Shown in pieces: positions 35,591 through 44,727 of a stretch of 64,000 bases of DNA (positions within the stretch are counted from its first letter, which is position 1; each line of letters starts with the position of its first letter). The translations under genes were made by a program, and so were the position numbers. The notes beneath the pieces were generated by a model. The model saw only the letters and a list, made by a program, of their open reading frames with translations, did not search any database and had not been told where the DNA came from. The stretch lies in the NCBI GenBank assembly GCA_002707495.1, contig PAMZ01000013.1:1-64000 (forward strand). The letters are read 5' to 3'. Source of the DNA: Halobacteriovoraceae bacterium (lineage in GTDB: Bacteria > Bdellovibrionota > Bacteriovoracia > Bacteriovoracales > Bacteriovoracaceae).

Positions 35591-36534
35591 TTTTTAAAAC
35601 CATCCATCAAAATAATATTAAAAGCTGCAAATAAGCTTGAACGATTCCACTTAAGTAAAGGTCCATAATTACTCCCCCTAAGAACGACAGGAGAGTTTTT
35701 CATTGGTAATTCTGCAAATCTTCTTCTCGACCAATTTCCTGAAATTTTTTCGCCACTTAATGATTTAAAACCTAAGCGATTATACTCGCTTTGAGATCGG
35801 TATCGATTGGAGGTTAAGTGTTTATCCTTAGTATTGATAGCAAGACTTCCAATACTTTTGCCTCGGCTCCATCCATTCTTTTTCAGATAATTTGCAATTG
35901 AAGCAAATATGTCCGCTTCAGTTCCCCAAATATCTTTTTTACCATCACCGTTAAAATCTTGAGCGTATAGAGGAATATTAGAAGGCATAAACTGACATTG
36001 ACCAGTGGCCCCAGCCCAACTACCTTTTAAGTTTTCTCTTTTTACATGCCCTTGATGGATAAGTCTTAAAGCAGCAGTTAACTGAGTCTCAAAAAAATCT
36101 TTTCTACGACCATCATAACTTAAGGTGGCCAGAGAATGAATAATATCATAGTCACCTGTTATCTTTCCGTAGAAGGTCTCTGTTCCCCATAAAGCAACGA
36201 TAACCTCTTTATCCACCTGATATTTTTTTTCAATTTGGTTTAATAGCTTGGCATGCTTTTGGAGAAGTAAACGCCCTTGCTCAATTCTAGTGGGCTCACT
36301 TCGAAGCCACCTTTGAATAAATTTTTGATAATCGGTATCTTTATCTAGAATGATTTGATTCCGATCTTTTTCAACAATGTCTTTATCAAATTTTAATTTT
36401 TTAAGCTCTTCAACCACAAATTTTTGAGGTAAACCTCTTTTACTAGCTTTTTTAGAATAAGAGATTTTCCACTTTTCAAAATCAGCAAAACAGAATTGAG
36501 GTAGCAACACGAGCAAAATAAGAAACTTAAACAT
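35587..36534 (-). CDS. Membrane-bound/periplasmic lytic murein transglycosylase, MltB-like
   Basis: 315 residues with a signal peptide (FLILLVLLPQFCFA). The catalytic Glu is in ALWGTETFYG, followed by LATLSYDGRRKDFFE, GSWAGATGQCQFMPSNI (core motif) and DFNGDGKKDIWGTEADIFASIANYL, all diagnostic of the MltB/SLT_2 family (GH103). It cleaves the glycan between MurNAc and GlcNAc with formation of anhydromuramic acid. There is no lipobox, so it is probably soluble. It is followed by the L7/L12-like gene. Confidence 0.92.
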   Translation of the reverse strand: MFKFLILLVLLPQFCFADFEKWKISYSKKASKRGLPQKFVVEELKKLKFDKDIVEKDRNQIILDKDTDYQKFIQRWLRSEPTRIEQGRLLLQKHAKLLNQIEKKYQVDKEVIVALWGTETFYGKITGDYDIIHSLATLSYDGRRKDFFETQLTAALRLIHQGHVKRENLKGSWAGATGQCQFMPSNIPLYAQDFNGDGKKDIWGTEADIFASIANYLKKNGWSRGKSIGSLAINTKDKHLTSNRYRSQSEYNRLGFKSLSGEKISGNWSRRRFAELPMKNSPVVLRGSNYGPLLKWNRSSLFAAFNIILMDGFKK

Positions 36535-36570
36535 GCAATTATATTATCTAAAAAGCTTAACGAATAAAAG

Positions 36571-36747
36571 TTAGTTTTCTTTCTTTTCTAATTCTTGAAT
36601 GCGTTTGTACACTTCTTGTGCTTTAGCTGACAAATCTGCATATTCCGCCATCTTCCCGTTTCTTTGGGCCTGAAGACCTTTTTCCATTAATTTTTCATAC
36701 TCTTTTTGAAGTTTTTTCTTTTCAGAATTTCCAAATAAACCAAACAT
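36571..36747 (-). CDS. DUF6435-like small protein
   Basis: 58 residues beginning MFGLFGNSEKKKLQKEYEKL, then MEKGLQAQRNGKMAEYADL and KAQEVYKRIQELEKK. The opening MFGLF, basic stretch and heptad-like helix are the pattern of the small Lacal_2735/DUF6435 family. It has a GAGGAG ribosome binding site and a complete frame to the TAA at 36571. Function unknown; it is likely a short coiled-coil protein. Confidence 0.7.
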   Translation of the reverse strand: MFGLFGNSEKKKLQKEYEKLMEKGLQAQRNGKMAEYADLSAKAQEVYKRIQELEKKEN

Positions 36748-36790
36748 AAACGCTCCTCAGAGTACAGATTATCAGAAGCCAATGAAAGCA

Positions 36791-36819
36791 TCGACACATT
36801 TTTGAACCCATGCTAGATT
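36791..36819 (+). promoter_or_regulatory. Predicted promoter giving a leaderless mRNA for selO
   Basis: TCGACA (36791-36796), 17 bases, TAGATT (36814-36819). The selO ATG at 36828 starts eight bases after the -10 box, so the transcript would begin at or next to the start codon. No Shine-Dalgarno is seen. Confidence 0.45.
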
Positions 36820-36827
36820 TCTAACAT

Positions 36828-38243
36828 ATGTTTCACCCGTCAAGATACCTTATCCTTCCACCCCAGTTCTATGCGCAAAATAGTCCAATGAAATTAGAAA
36901 ATACTAAGCTATTTGTTTTCAATGAAAGACTGGCGCAAGAGTTAAATTTGGATGAAAACATACCTTGGGACCGAGTCCTAGCGGGTCAGGATCTCCCCCA
37001 TAAGTCTCTATCTTTGGTGTATGCTGGTCATCAATTCGGCCATTTTGTTCCTCAACTCGGAGACGGAAGAGCACACTTATTAGGCGAAATCGAAAACCCG
37101 CAAGGTGAGCTTTTTGATTTGCAGCTTAAAGGATCAGGAAGAACTCCCTATTCCAGACAAGGAGATGGTCAATCACCACTCGCTCCGGCGCTCAGAGAGT
37201 TTTTAATCAGTGAAGCCATGGCCTTTCTTGATATTCCCACCACCCGCTCACTAAGTGTTGTAAAAACTAATCAAAGGGTCTTGCGACAAACAGATCAAGA
37301 GGGAGCCATTGTTTCTCGCTTAGCAAAGGCCCATATTCGCGTAGGAAGCTTTGAATATTTTGCTGCCCGAGAAGATAAAGAGAGCCTTAAAATATTGACT
37401 GAGATGACGAGAAAAAGACTTTACCCCGAAGCCCAAGATTGGCTAGAAATGTATGAACTGATTGTGTCTAAACAAGCATCCCTTATCGCCCACTGGATGT
37501 CAGTTGGTTTTATACACGGAGTAATGAATACAGACAATATGAGCCTCGCCGGTGAAACCATAGACTTTGGCCCTTGTGCTTTTATGGATGAATATCGAGC
37601 CAATGAAGTCTTTAGCTCAATTGATAGATACGGTCGCTACTCCTATATGAATCAACCCAAAATAGCACATTGGAATTTAAGTGTTCTGGCAGGATGTTTG
37701 GCACCACTAGCATCTCCAGATCAGTTAAACCATCTACAAGATATTCTTGATTCTTGGGAACAAAAATTCAATCAGGCTTATCTAGATATTTACGCTCCCA
37801 AATTGGGAATAGAAGATGTTAAGAATTTGGATAAAAGTATGATCGATAATTGGCTCATATACTTAGAAGAGCATCGTCTCGACTTCACTCTCGCTCATAG
37901 AAACTTGGCAAAACTTTTAAAGCAGCAAGACCTGGATTATTTTCCAAAGACTGAGTCTTTTGAGCTTTGGCTTAAGAGATGGAGATCAAAACTCAATGAA
38001 GAATTTCGCCCTCAGCAAATTGTTGAATTGGAGATGAACACATCAAACCCCACCGTCATCCCTCGCAATCACCTCGTAGAAAAAGCTCTTCGTTTAGCTG
38101 AGGATGGGGACTTAAATTATTTTAATAATTTGTGGTCAGCCCTTAAAACGCCCTATCAAATAGATCAATCGGCGCAGGCAGAAGAGTTTAGCCGCCCTCC
38201 TTTGGAACATCAAAAAATTCAAGCAACGTTTTGCGGGACTTAA
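36828..38243 (+). CDS. selO: Protein adenylyltransferase SelO (YdiU)
   Basis: 471 residues (E. coli SelO 478). A pseudokinase that transfers AMP from ATP to Ser, Thr or Tyr of proteins. Blocks seen: AGHQFGHFVPQLGDGRAHLLGEI, LKGSGRTPYSRQGDG (nucleotide loop), HGVMNTDNMSLAGETIDFGPCAFMD (metal and catalytic loop; Asn and Asp) and REFLISEAMAFLDIPTTR. It is the standard short form without a C-terminal Cys/Sec motif, although the last residues are FCGT. Cytosolic. The 3' end overlaps the FecR gene end by four bases. Confidence 0.94.
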   Translation: MFHPSRYLILPPQFYAQNSPMKLENTKLFVFNERLAQELNLDENIPWDRVLAGQDLPHKSLSLVYAGHQFGHFVPQLGDGRAHLLGEIENPQGELFDLQLKGSGRTPYSRQGDGQSPLAPALREFLISEAMAFLDIPTTRSLSVVKTNQRVLRQTDQEGAIVSRLAKAHIRVGSFEYFAAREDKESLKILTEMTRKRLYPEAQDWLEMYELIVSKQASLIAHWMSVGFIHGVMNTDNMSLAGETIDFGPCAFMDEYRANEVFSSIDRYGRYSYMNQPKIAHWNLSVLAGCLAPLASPDQLNHLQDILDSWEQKFNQAYLDIYAPKLGIEDVKNLDKSMIDNWLIYLEEHRLDFTLAHRNLAKLLKQQDLDYFPKTESFELWLKRWRSKLNEEFRPQQIVELEMNTSNPTVIPRNHLVEKALRLAEDGDLNYFNNLWSALKTPYQIDQSAQAEEFSRPPLEHQKIQATFCGT

Positions 38244-38818
38244 TTGTTTTTTGGTTTAACTTTAAGTCCCATTAATTTAAATTGTTCTACGGACATATCC
38301 CACATTTGATCATTGGCTTTAGTAACCACCAATGTTTTTTGATTTTCACCGGTTACATGAATATCTTCATCTCTATTAACCAGCGTAGAGCTGACTCTAT
38401 TTTTAATTTCAACAGTTCCCTCACAAACACAGAGATAAGTATCATCCTCACCATACATTGTTAGAAACTTTGTCCCTCTTACTCCCAGAACTGCATTTTT
38501 AGTCTTTATTTGAAGTTTCTTATTTTTTGCCTGTTTCATACTTGTAGACAATAATCCTTTAATGAGATTTAGCTCATGCCCCTTATTGCTTGATTTCTCA
38601 ATTTTGATTGAGCCGTTTGTAATTATCGACTTAGTTTCCTCGCCAAAATCAATAATAGCGTAGCTATTTTTTCCTTTAGCTGTGACTGTATCTCCTAAAC
38701 TTAATTCAACTTTGCCCTTCGCCTTAAGCGAATTTACGAGAACATTTCCAGAAATCTTGCTCAAAACTGCAGCTTGCAGGTTAAAAGTCGCAAAAATCAA
38801 TACGATAAGAATCTTCAT
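38240..38818 (-). CDS. Secreted FecR-domain protein
   Basis: 192 residues with a signal peptide (VLIFATFNLQAA). The FecR domain comprises FGEETKSIITNGSIKIEK, NLIKGLLSTSM and IKTKNAVLGVRGTKFLT, the last being the typical VRGT strand. It is not attached to an anti-sigma N-terminus, so it is not a classical FecR regulator but a free periplasmic domain of the kind common in Bdellovibrio-like bacteria. Its AAGGAAG ribosome binding site faces the same motif of the divergent S51 gene. Confidence 0.78.
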   Translation of the reverse strand: MKILIVLIFATFNLQAAVLSKISGNVLVNSLKAKGKVELSLGDTVTAKGKNSYAIIDFGEETKSIITNGSIKIEKSSNKGHELNLIKGLLSTSMKQAKNKKLQIKTKNAVLGVRGTKFLTMYGEDDTYLCVCEGTVEIKNRVSSTLVNRDEDIHVTGENQKTLVVTKANDQMWDMSVEQFKLMGLKVKPKNN

Positions 38819-38833
38819 TCAAACTTCCTTTTT

Positions 38834-38842
38834 TGCTATAAT
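38834..38842 (+). promoter_or_regulatory. Extended -10 promoter of the S51 peptidase gene
   Basis: TGCTATAAT is a consensus extended -10 box (38834-38842), identical to that of imuA' at 59703-59711. A start near 38849 leaves a leader of about 27 bases with an AAGGAAG ribosome binding site. Confidence 0.5.
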
Positions 38843-38875
38843 AACCTAGTCATTAATAATCATACAAGGAAGAGC

Positions 38876-39556
38876 ATGGGAATTTATTTGACTGGCGGTG
38901 GTGACCAAGAATACTTCAAAGAGATTGATCGCTATTTTATTTCTCAAATACCCAAACCTGGTAAAGTACTCGTGGTTCCCTTTGCTGCTGAGGATTCAGA
39001 ATATCAAGATGTTAAAGAAAGGCTTGAGGATGTTTTTTTGGGAAACTATATCAAAGAAGTCGGATTACTTTCTAAGCCTCGAGCTCTAACTCAACAAGAG
39101 TTGGACACCTACCATGCTATTTATATCGAGGGAGGCAACACTTTCAAGTTAATTCAGGCCGTGAGAGAGAATAGTCTTTTCAATTCACTACTAGATTTCA
39201 GTAAACTTGATAAACCTATCTATGCTGATAGCGCCGGTGCTATTCTGCTGGGAGCAGATACAGAAACTGCTTTCCTAGGAGATGAACCTGACTCCGATGA
39301 GGAAAAGCTTCAATCCTATCGAGGCTTAGACATCATACCTCCTTGGAGTATACATGCTCATTATGAATCTCATGAAGATGATGCTCTCACCCAACTTGTT
39401 TATGATAAAGCCAATCCGATTATCGCTCTTCCCGAAGAAGGAGGTGTTTTAATTGAAGGTGATTCGATTTTTTCTATGGGACAATCCCCTGTAAGCTTAT
39501 TCACCTTTTCCGGAAAAGAACTCATTAAACCAGGCGAAAAATTTTCTCTTATTTAA
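38876..39556 (+). CDS. Peptidase S51-like protein (peptidase E/cyanophycinase-like)
   Basis: About 226 residues from the ATG at 38876 with AAGGAAGAG before it; an in-frame ATG at 38774 lies within the divergent gene and is rejected. The fold is marked by GIYLTGGGDQEYF, EGGNTFKLI, and the nucleophile elbow ADSAGAILLG with the catalytic Ser. A later His (IHAHYESH) may complete the site. The family hydrolyses Asp-X dipeptides or acyl peptides. The protein has no signal, so it acts in the cytosol. Substrate unknown. Confidence 0.8.
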   Translation: MGIYLTGGGDQEYFKEIDRYFISQIPKPGKVLVVPFAAEDSEYQDVKERLEDVFLGNYIKEVGLLSKPRALTQQELDTYHAIYIEGGNTFKLIQAVRENSLFNSLLDFSKLDKPIYADSAGAILLGADTETAFLGDEPDSDEEKLQSYRGLDIIPPWSIHAHYESHEDDALTQLVYDKANPIIALPEEGGVLIEGDSIFSMGQSPVSLFTFSGKELIKPGEKFSLI

Positions 39557-39557
39557 A

Positions 39558-40250
39558 TCAATCAACTCGCGTAAAATCGTTGTGATTTTCGTCAGGGATT
39601 AGTTCTTCTAGATTTATTTTTACATCCCAATTCTCGAAACTTTTTAGATGAGATTTAAAAATTAGATAATAAACAGCTGCACTAAGAATACCGAAAACGA
39701 GACCAAAGAAATGGGCGCTATAACTTACCTGGGGAGAATAGCTGGTTGGGACTAGTAATATAAGCGTAATCGCCCCCACTCTTAAAATGCGACTCATTGG
39801 ACTTAGTTGAGTTTGAAGCTTAGAGTAGAGAGTTAACCAAAACCCCCAAAGTAAATACACTATTCCGGAAGCTCCGACTAGAGTAATAGGTGTCGGGCTT
39901 AATTTAAGAACAGTTAAATTGATCAAAGCTCCGCCCATAAGACTTAAAAAAAAAGTAAAGGCCTTTCCGTAAAACGAGCTAACAAAATAAGAGAGAATAA
40001 AGAGCATCATTGAATTTGAGAGATAGTGCTTTAAATCGCCATGGATAAAGCTTGTCGTAAATAAACGATAGTACTCTGCCTTTTCAAAAATATTTGTCTT
40101 TGAAGCCTCCAAGGTATCTCCGATATCTGTATTCCAATAGATATGGCTTAAAAGACCAGAAAATAGAACCAGCCCCATGGCAAAAAATTTTCCAGCCTTT
40201 ATTTTCTCTTTGGATAAATAATTCTGTAAGAATGTGGTCTTAATTACCAT
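39558..40250 (-). CDS. Rhomboid family intramembrane serine protease
   Basis: 230 residues with six or seven helices. The catalytic dyad is Ser-128 in LVGASGIVY and His-180 in SAHFFGLVFG, and the oxyanion pair is His-75 and Asn-79 (HYLSNS), all in place. It cleaves membrane proteins within or near their helices. The N-terminal loop before helix 2 includes YYRLFTTSFIHGDLKH, typical of the family. The C-terminal tail is acidic. Its 3' end is one base from that of the S51 gene. Confidence 0.88.
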   Translation of the reverse strand: MVIKTTFLQNYLSKEKIKAGKFFAMGLVLFSGLLSHIYWNTDIGDTLEASKTNIFEKAEYYRLFTTSFIHGDLKHYLSNSMMLFILSYFVSSFYGKAFTFFLSLMGGALINLTVLKLSPTPITLVGASGIVYLLWGFWLTLYSKLQTQLSPMSRILRVGAITLILLVPTSYSPQVSYSAHFFGLVFGILSAAVYYLIFKSHLKSFENWDVKINLEELIPDENHNDFTRVD

Positions 40251-40270
40251 CTCCTAAAGATGAGATTGAA

Positions 40271-40299
40271 TTGATAATTGTCAACCCGAACGAGATATT
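40271..40299 (+). promoter_or_regulatory. Predicted promoter of the SpoU methyltransferase gene
   Basis: TTGATA (40271-40276), 17 bases, GATATT (40294-40299). The start would be near 40306 with a leader of about six bases and no Shine-Dalgarno before the ATG at 40312. Confidence 0.4.
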
Positions 40300-40311
40300 T
40301 TAAAGTCTGGC

Positions 40312-41112
40312 ATGAAAAAAAATTTCAGCGAAAACCAGCTTAAAGGCTTTGAATTACATAAGCAATTTAAAGCACTTTATGATCTAGCAAGGTATATTGA
40401 AGTTAATAGCTTAAATATTGAAGACCAAGCTTTCCGTAAGCTCGAAAAGTATCACGAATTTTTAAGAGACCAATCAGATTCTCAGATGCAAAAGCTTCAT
40501 AAAGAGTTCTCTAAAATAAAGGCGATTGACTACCAATTTCAGATCTATTTAATGCTGCTTGAAAGATTTATGGGACAGTCTCTTAAAGAGTATCAATTTC
40601 TTATGCCGAAGAATCAAAATGATCATGCTAGAATCAGACCGCAGCATCGCTACCCTATTGCCTGTGTTTTAGACTCAGTGAGATCTGCCCATAATGTGGG
40701 AACATTTTTTAGAAATAGTGAATGTTTTGGTGTGGAAAAATTGTATCTAACTGGTCTCACTCCTGCTGGTGACCACCCTCAAGTTATAAAAACAGCTATG
40801 CAAACTGAGACGAAGATCGACTGGGAATACCAGCGCGATATAAAAGAAGTGATTCGTTCACTTAGAGATGAAGGTTACCAAATTATTTCGGTTGAAACTT
40901 CTTCTCATGCCACCTTGCTTAAAAATTGGCAGCCTCCAAAAGCACCCTTGGCATTAATATTTGGACATGAACAATTTGGACTTTCCCTAGAGGTTTTAAA
41001 AAGTTCAGATGTAACAATAAAGATTGATTTATGGGGAGAGAAGAACTCCTTAAATGTCGGTGTTTGTCAGGGAATCATCTTACAAGGTATAATTTCAAAA
41101 AGCGAAATATAG
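40312..41112 (+). CDS. TrmH/SpoU family RNA 2'-O-methyltransferase
   Basis: 266 residues. The N-terminal 115 residues are helical; the SPOUT domain follows: [20 protein letters not shown] (motif 1, with Asn and Arg), [12 protein letters not shown] (motif 2) and [13 protein letters not shown] (motif 3, usually SLNVSVAxG). It binds SAM in a trefoil knot and methylates a ribose 2'-OH of tRNA or rRNA; the exact site is unknown. A SpoU enzyme with a long N-terminal helical region is not the standard TrmH. Cytosolic. Confidence 0.85.
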   Translation: MKKNFSENQLKGFELHKQFKALYDLARYIEVNSLNIEDQAFRKLEKYHEFLRDQSDSQMQKLHKEFSKIKAIDYQFQIYLMLLERFMGQSLKEYQFLMPKNQNDHARIRPQHRYPIACVLDSVRSAHNVGTFFRNSECFGVEKLYLTGLTPAGDHPQVIKTAMQTETKIDWEYQRDIKEVIRSLRDEGYQIISVETSSHATLLKNWQPPKAPLALIFGHEQFGLSLEVLKSSDVTIKIDLWGEKNSLNVGVCQGIILQGIISKSEI

Positions 41113-41129
41113 TTCATAAGGAGAGGTCT

Positions 41130-42473
41130 TTGGAAAAATTCTTTGAAGTAAACTTTGATGGTTTAGTTGGTCCTACTCATAACTACGCAGGTCTCTCGGT
41201 AGGAAATATAGCCTCACTTAAAAATGCCGGTGAAATTGCCAGACCTAAGGAAGCGGCTTTACAAGGACTAAAAAAGGCAAAGTCTTTAAAAGATTTAGGA
41301 CTTAAACAAGGAATATTGGCCCCTCATCAAAGGCCTGATTTAGAAGTTTTAAAGAGAGTAGGTTTCACTGGAAGCCCGGAGCAAATTATAGAAAAAGCCT
41401 TCAAACGAGCTCCAGAAATCTTAGCGGCTTGTTATAGTTCTTCTCCTATGTGGACTGCAAATGCAGCAACAATCTCCCCCTCTCCGGATTGCACTGATGG
41501 TAAAGTCCATATCACACCGGCTAATTTAAACAGTAAATTTCATCGCTCAATAGAACCAGAGCTCACGGGAAATATCCTTAAACAAACATTTAAAGATGAA
41601 AATATTTTTGTCCACCATAGACATCTACCAGAAGGTTTACATTTTGGAGATGAAGGTGCCGCAAATCACACCAGATTTTGCTCAGAATATGGCAAATCTG
41701 GTGTAGAGTTTTTTGTCTATGGAAGACACGCTTTTCATGCAGGAAAACCACATCCAAAGAAATTTCCCGCAAGGCAAACTTTAGAAGCTTCACAATCAAT
41801 CGCAAGACTTCATGGTCTTGATCCTTCGAAGACAATTTTTGCACAACAAGATCCAAATACGATAGATGCGGGAGTTTTTCATAATGACGTCATCTCGGTT
41901 GGGAATAAGAATCTTTATTTTTATCATGAGAAAGCGCTACTTAACACGGACGATGTTTTAGCAGAGATCAAAGAAAAATTTGGAGATTCTGAATTTCATT
42001 TTATTAGAGTTCCCGACAATCAAGTGTCTGTCCAAGATGCAGTCGAGACCTACCTCTTTAATAGTCAGCTCGTGAGTTTAAATGAAACAGAGATGGCGAT
42101 TGTTCTCCCCCAAGAATGCGAAGAAAACCCCAGAGTAAAGGCTTATCTCGAAGAGCTAAAAGAGCTTGAAAACCCCATTAAAGAAGTAAAAATCTATGAT
42201 GTAAAACAGTCCATGAAAAACGGAGGAGGACCTGCATGCCTAAGGCTTCGAGTTTGCCTGAATGAATCAGAAATCAAAGGCGTAAACCCTTCAACTATTC
42301 TTTCTGAAAATATATACGCTGAGTTGGTCCGCTGGGTTGAAAAGCATTATCGAGATGAGCTGACGGCAAATGAATTGCGAGATCCTAAATTATTGTATGA
42401 GTGCCAAAGGGCTTTGGATGAACTGACCCAGATTATGGAGCTTGGATCAGTTTATCCATTTCAAAAAAATTAA
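41130..42473 (+). CDS. astB: N-succinylarginine dihydrolase
   Basis: Second step of the arginine succinyltransferase (AST) pathway: N-succinylarginine to N-succinylornithine, two NH3 and CO2. The length of 447 residues equals E. coli AstB. The N-terminus [22 protein letters not shown] is diagnostic, with [21 protein letters not shown] and [13 protein letters not shown] elsewhere. The start is TTG at 41130 preceded by AAGGAGAGG; an upstream in-frame ATG at 41031 lies inside the SpoU gene. astA, astC and astD are not adjacent. The gene seems to follow the SpoU gene in one transcript. Confidence 0.93.
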   Translation: MEKFFEVNFDGLVGPTHNYAGLSVGNIASLKNAGEIARPKEAALQGLKKAKSLKDLGLKQGILAPHQRPDLEVLKRVGFTGSPEQIIEKAFKRAPEILAACYSSSPMWTANAATISPSPDCTDGKVHITPANLNSKFHRSIEPELTGNILKQTFKDENIFVHHRHLPEGLHFGDEGAANHTRFCSEYGKSGVEFFVYGRHAFHAGKPHPKKFPARQTLEASQSIARLHGLDPSKTIFAQQDPNTIDAGVFHNDVISVGNKNLYFYHEKALLNTDDVLAEIKEKFGDSEFHFIRVPDNQVSVQDAVETYLFNSQLVSLNETEMAIVLPQECEENPRVKAYLEELKELENPIKEVKIYDVKQSMKNGGGPACLRLRVCLNESEIKGVNPSTILSENIYAELVRWVEKHYRDELTANELRDPKLLYECQRALDELTQIMELGSVYPFQKN

Positions 42474-42766
42474 TCCTCTTCTGAGCACTGATAAACGGTT
42501 GCATGAGCCTTGACCATATGACCATTTGATACCATCTCATCAAAATAGAGAGCATCTCCCCCAATATCTGCAGCCAAGTTTCTGGCGTGGTTTTGAGCGA
42601 GGGCATCAATACCCTTTTCATTCTCTCCAACAACTTTATCAATCACTTGACACTCAGAGTTCTTTGCCTGACCTAGGACTTTAACCTTTTTCCCTCCTCG
42701 AGAGAGTTTTGTCTTTGAAACGGCACAAGATCCTAACACTAAAAGTCCAATCATTAATAATTTCAT
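42470..42766 (-). CDS. Small lipoprotein, DUF4156-like
   Basis: 98 residues. The lipobox LGSC at about 11-14 follows a hydrophobic start. [35 protein letters not shown] and an ending ATVYQC match the pattern of DUF4156 lipoproteins (two cysteines, Ala/Asn-rich helix). Function unknown; anchored in the outer membrane or periplasmic side. An AAAGGA ribosome binding site precedes the ATG. Downstream of the aldehyde dehydrogenase gene by 17 bases. Confidence 0.65.
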   Translation of the reverse strand: MKLLMIGLLVLGSCAVSKTKLSRGGKKVKVLGQAKNSECQVIDKVVGENEKGIDALAQNHARNLAADIGGDALYFDEMVSNGHMVKAHATVYQCSEED

Positions 42767-42783
42767 TTTAATCCTTTCTTATC

Positions 42784-44727
42784 TTATTTTTTTGCTATTT
42801 TATCACTATAAGATTCTAACCCCACTCCGGTGAGAGCAAATTTTACAAAATTTCCAATCCCACCTGAAAAAAGAGATACCATCATCTTATCAAACGATTT
42901 GTATTTTTTCTCTGTATAGGGAAACCAATTCACTTCACACTTTGAAGAGTTTCCATCAATTAAAACGGACTTACTATGACAAAATGCCCGCAAACCGTGT
43001 ACTCCTTTATAGCGACCAATCCCTGAATCTTTAACTCCTCCAAACGGAAGATTATGGTTGCCCTCAGTCAACATGACATTATTAATAGAAACATTACCTG
43101 TCTTTAAGGCCCTTGAAACCCTGTCACATCTTTGCTTATCTGCAGACCAGATCGAAGCAGAAAGTCCATATTTACTTTCATTCAATTCATCTATTAATTC
43201 TTGTTCACTTGAAAATTTTTGCAAGGGGACGATAGGACCAAATGTCTCCTCTTGGACCATCAACATATTTTTTTGCAAGTTCTCCAATACCAAAGGAGGG
43301 ATCAGATCAGTCTCACGATCCCAAGAATCACCAAATAAAAGACTGGCCCCTTTATCGAGAGCATCTTGTAAATGCTCAGCTACAATCTTTGTCTGCGAAT
43401 GTGCTGTCATTCGACCTATTTCACCCTCCCCATTTGAATCTGTTCCTTGCCTAATTTTGGAAACTTCTCCCAGAAGCATTTTTTTGAATTTGTCATAAAT
43501 TGACTCATGAACATAGACTTGCTCTACTGAAGTACAGCTTTGACCTGTACAAGTAAGGGCCCCCCAGAGGACTCCCCTTACTGCTCTTTCCAGGTTTGCA
43601 TCTTCAAAAACAATTGAGGGATCTTTTCCCCCTAACTCTAATTCAACAGGGATTAAATACTGACTGGCCTGGGCCATAATCTTCTTTCCCGTGGCAACTG
43701 ATCCCGTAAAAAAGATTTTATCAGGTCTTTGATCAATAAGATCAGCACCCATTTTCCCTTCTCCATAAGCAACTTGGACCCAGCTTGGCTGAAAGTCTGC
43801 CGCTTGCAATAACTCTTCAATTAATCCAGTAAGTGGGGTTACTTCGGAAGGTTTATAAATGACAGCATTTCCAGCAACAAAACTTGCAGTAATAGGAACA
43901 ATAGCCTGATAGAATGGATAGTTCCAAGGACTGATGATTAAGACGGTTCCCATCGGTTCGTAATAAATTTTCGAGCTTTTTCCTAAAAGAGATACAGGTG
44001 TAGGAACTTTTTCATCAGCGAGTGCCTTTGCTGCATATTTCTCTAACCAAGCCAGATGATCAAGCACACCAAAGATTTCAGAAACTAAAGCATCGGTTCT
44101 CGACTTTCCATTATCAGCCTGAATCCGATCAATAATCATTTCTCTTTTATTAAGTATGACCTCTTTAAGTCTCGAAATATATCTTAATCGGGAATCTATC
44201 GAGAGTGATCTTAATTTCGGCTCAGCATTTCTAGAGATTTCTCTTATTTTATGAGCATCCATGATCGTATCAAAATATTTTTGACTCTCTCCAGATAGCG
44301 CTTCATCAGTGTACTGTTGCATTTCATCTCCTTCGTCAGGATAATCATTTATATTAGCATCCCATTCCATCACTTGATGGATAATTTCTGATTTTGAATT
44401 CAAGTTTGAATAATAGAGAGTAAAGATCACTCCCTTAAGACCGGTATTCACAAGTCTTAGCTGAGAAGCTAAAAAGCTTTCGCCTTCAGCTTTTTCTGTT
44501 ATCCACAAAATGAAAAAAATAAAAAACTTAGGCAAAAAGGCAAATAGACTCATGACAATTTTAAGACCAGACCTATCATCATCATTCATATGATCTAAAA
44601 TACGATCAACATGATCATCTAGTTTTAATGATGAAAAGCTTGGAAAATCATGGTCTCCAGGGATAACCACATCCCCCAAGCGATTCAATCCTCTTAACTG
44701 AAGTTTGGAAAAGTGAGTTGAAATCAT
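42784..44727 (-). CDS. Aldehyde dehydrogenase with an extra N-terminal domain
   Basis: 647 residues. Residues about 155-620 form a standard ALDH: SPWNYPF with Asn-269, VELELGGKDP with Glu-364, and GQSCTS with the catalytic Cys-398. FGGVKDSGIGRYKG is near the end. Residues 1-130 are extra: a helical segment with LNRLGDVVIPGDHDFPSF and a hydrophobic helix (LFAFLPKFFIFFILWI). They resemble the small helical subunit of GMC-type dehydrogenases (gluconate dehydrogenase subunit 3 type). The gene overlaps the GMC gene by four bases, so the fused domain may dock the GMC protein and pass aldehyde to ALDH. Confidence 0.85.
   Translation of the reverse strand: MISTHFSKLQLRGLNRLGDVVIPGDHDFPSFSSLKLDDHVDRILDHMNDDDRSGLKIVMSLFAFLPKFFIFFILWITEKAEGESFLASQLRLVNTGLKGVIFTLYYSNLNSKSEIIHQVMEWDANINDYPDEGDEMQQYTDEALSGESQKYFDTIMDAHKIREISRNAEPKLRSLSIDSRLRYISRLKEVILNKREMIIDRIQADNGKSRTDALVSEIFGVLDHLAWLEKYAAKALADEKVPTPVSLLGKSSKIYYEPMGTVLIISPWNYPFYQAIVPITASFVAGNAVIYKPSEVTPLTGLIEELLQAADFQPSWVQVAYGEGKMGADLIDQRPDKIFFTGSVATGKKIMAQASQYLIPVELELGGKDPSIVFEDANLERAVRGVLWGALTCTGQSCTSVEQVYVHESIYDKFKKMLLGEVSKIRQGTDSNGEGEIGRMTAHSQTKIVAEHLQDALDKGASLLFGDSWDRETDLIPPLVLENLQKNMLMVQEETFGPIVPLQKFSSEQELIDELNESKYGLSASIWSADKQRCDRVSRALKTGNVSINNVMLTEGNHNLPFGGVKDSGIGRYKGVHGLRAFCHSKSVLIDGNSSKCEVNWFPYTEKKYKSFDKMMVSLFSGGIGNFVKFALTGVGLESYSDKIAKK

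Noticed and set aside
38824..38872. Inverted repeat CTTCCTT ... AAGGAAG between fecR-like and S51 genes
   Set aside because: The two arms are simply the AAGGAAG ribosome binding sites of two divergent genes; the left arm is upstream of the predicted transcription start of the right gene.
41590..41856. Minus-strand open frame inside astB
   Set aside because: It is antisense to the diagnostic AstB blocks and shows no supporting features.
43058..43498. Plus-strand open frame of 146 codons opposite the aldehyde dehydrogenase
   Set aside because: It lies antisense to strongly conserved ALDH sequence and has no ribosome binding site or recognisable motif.
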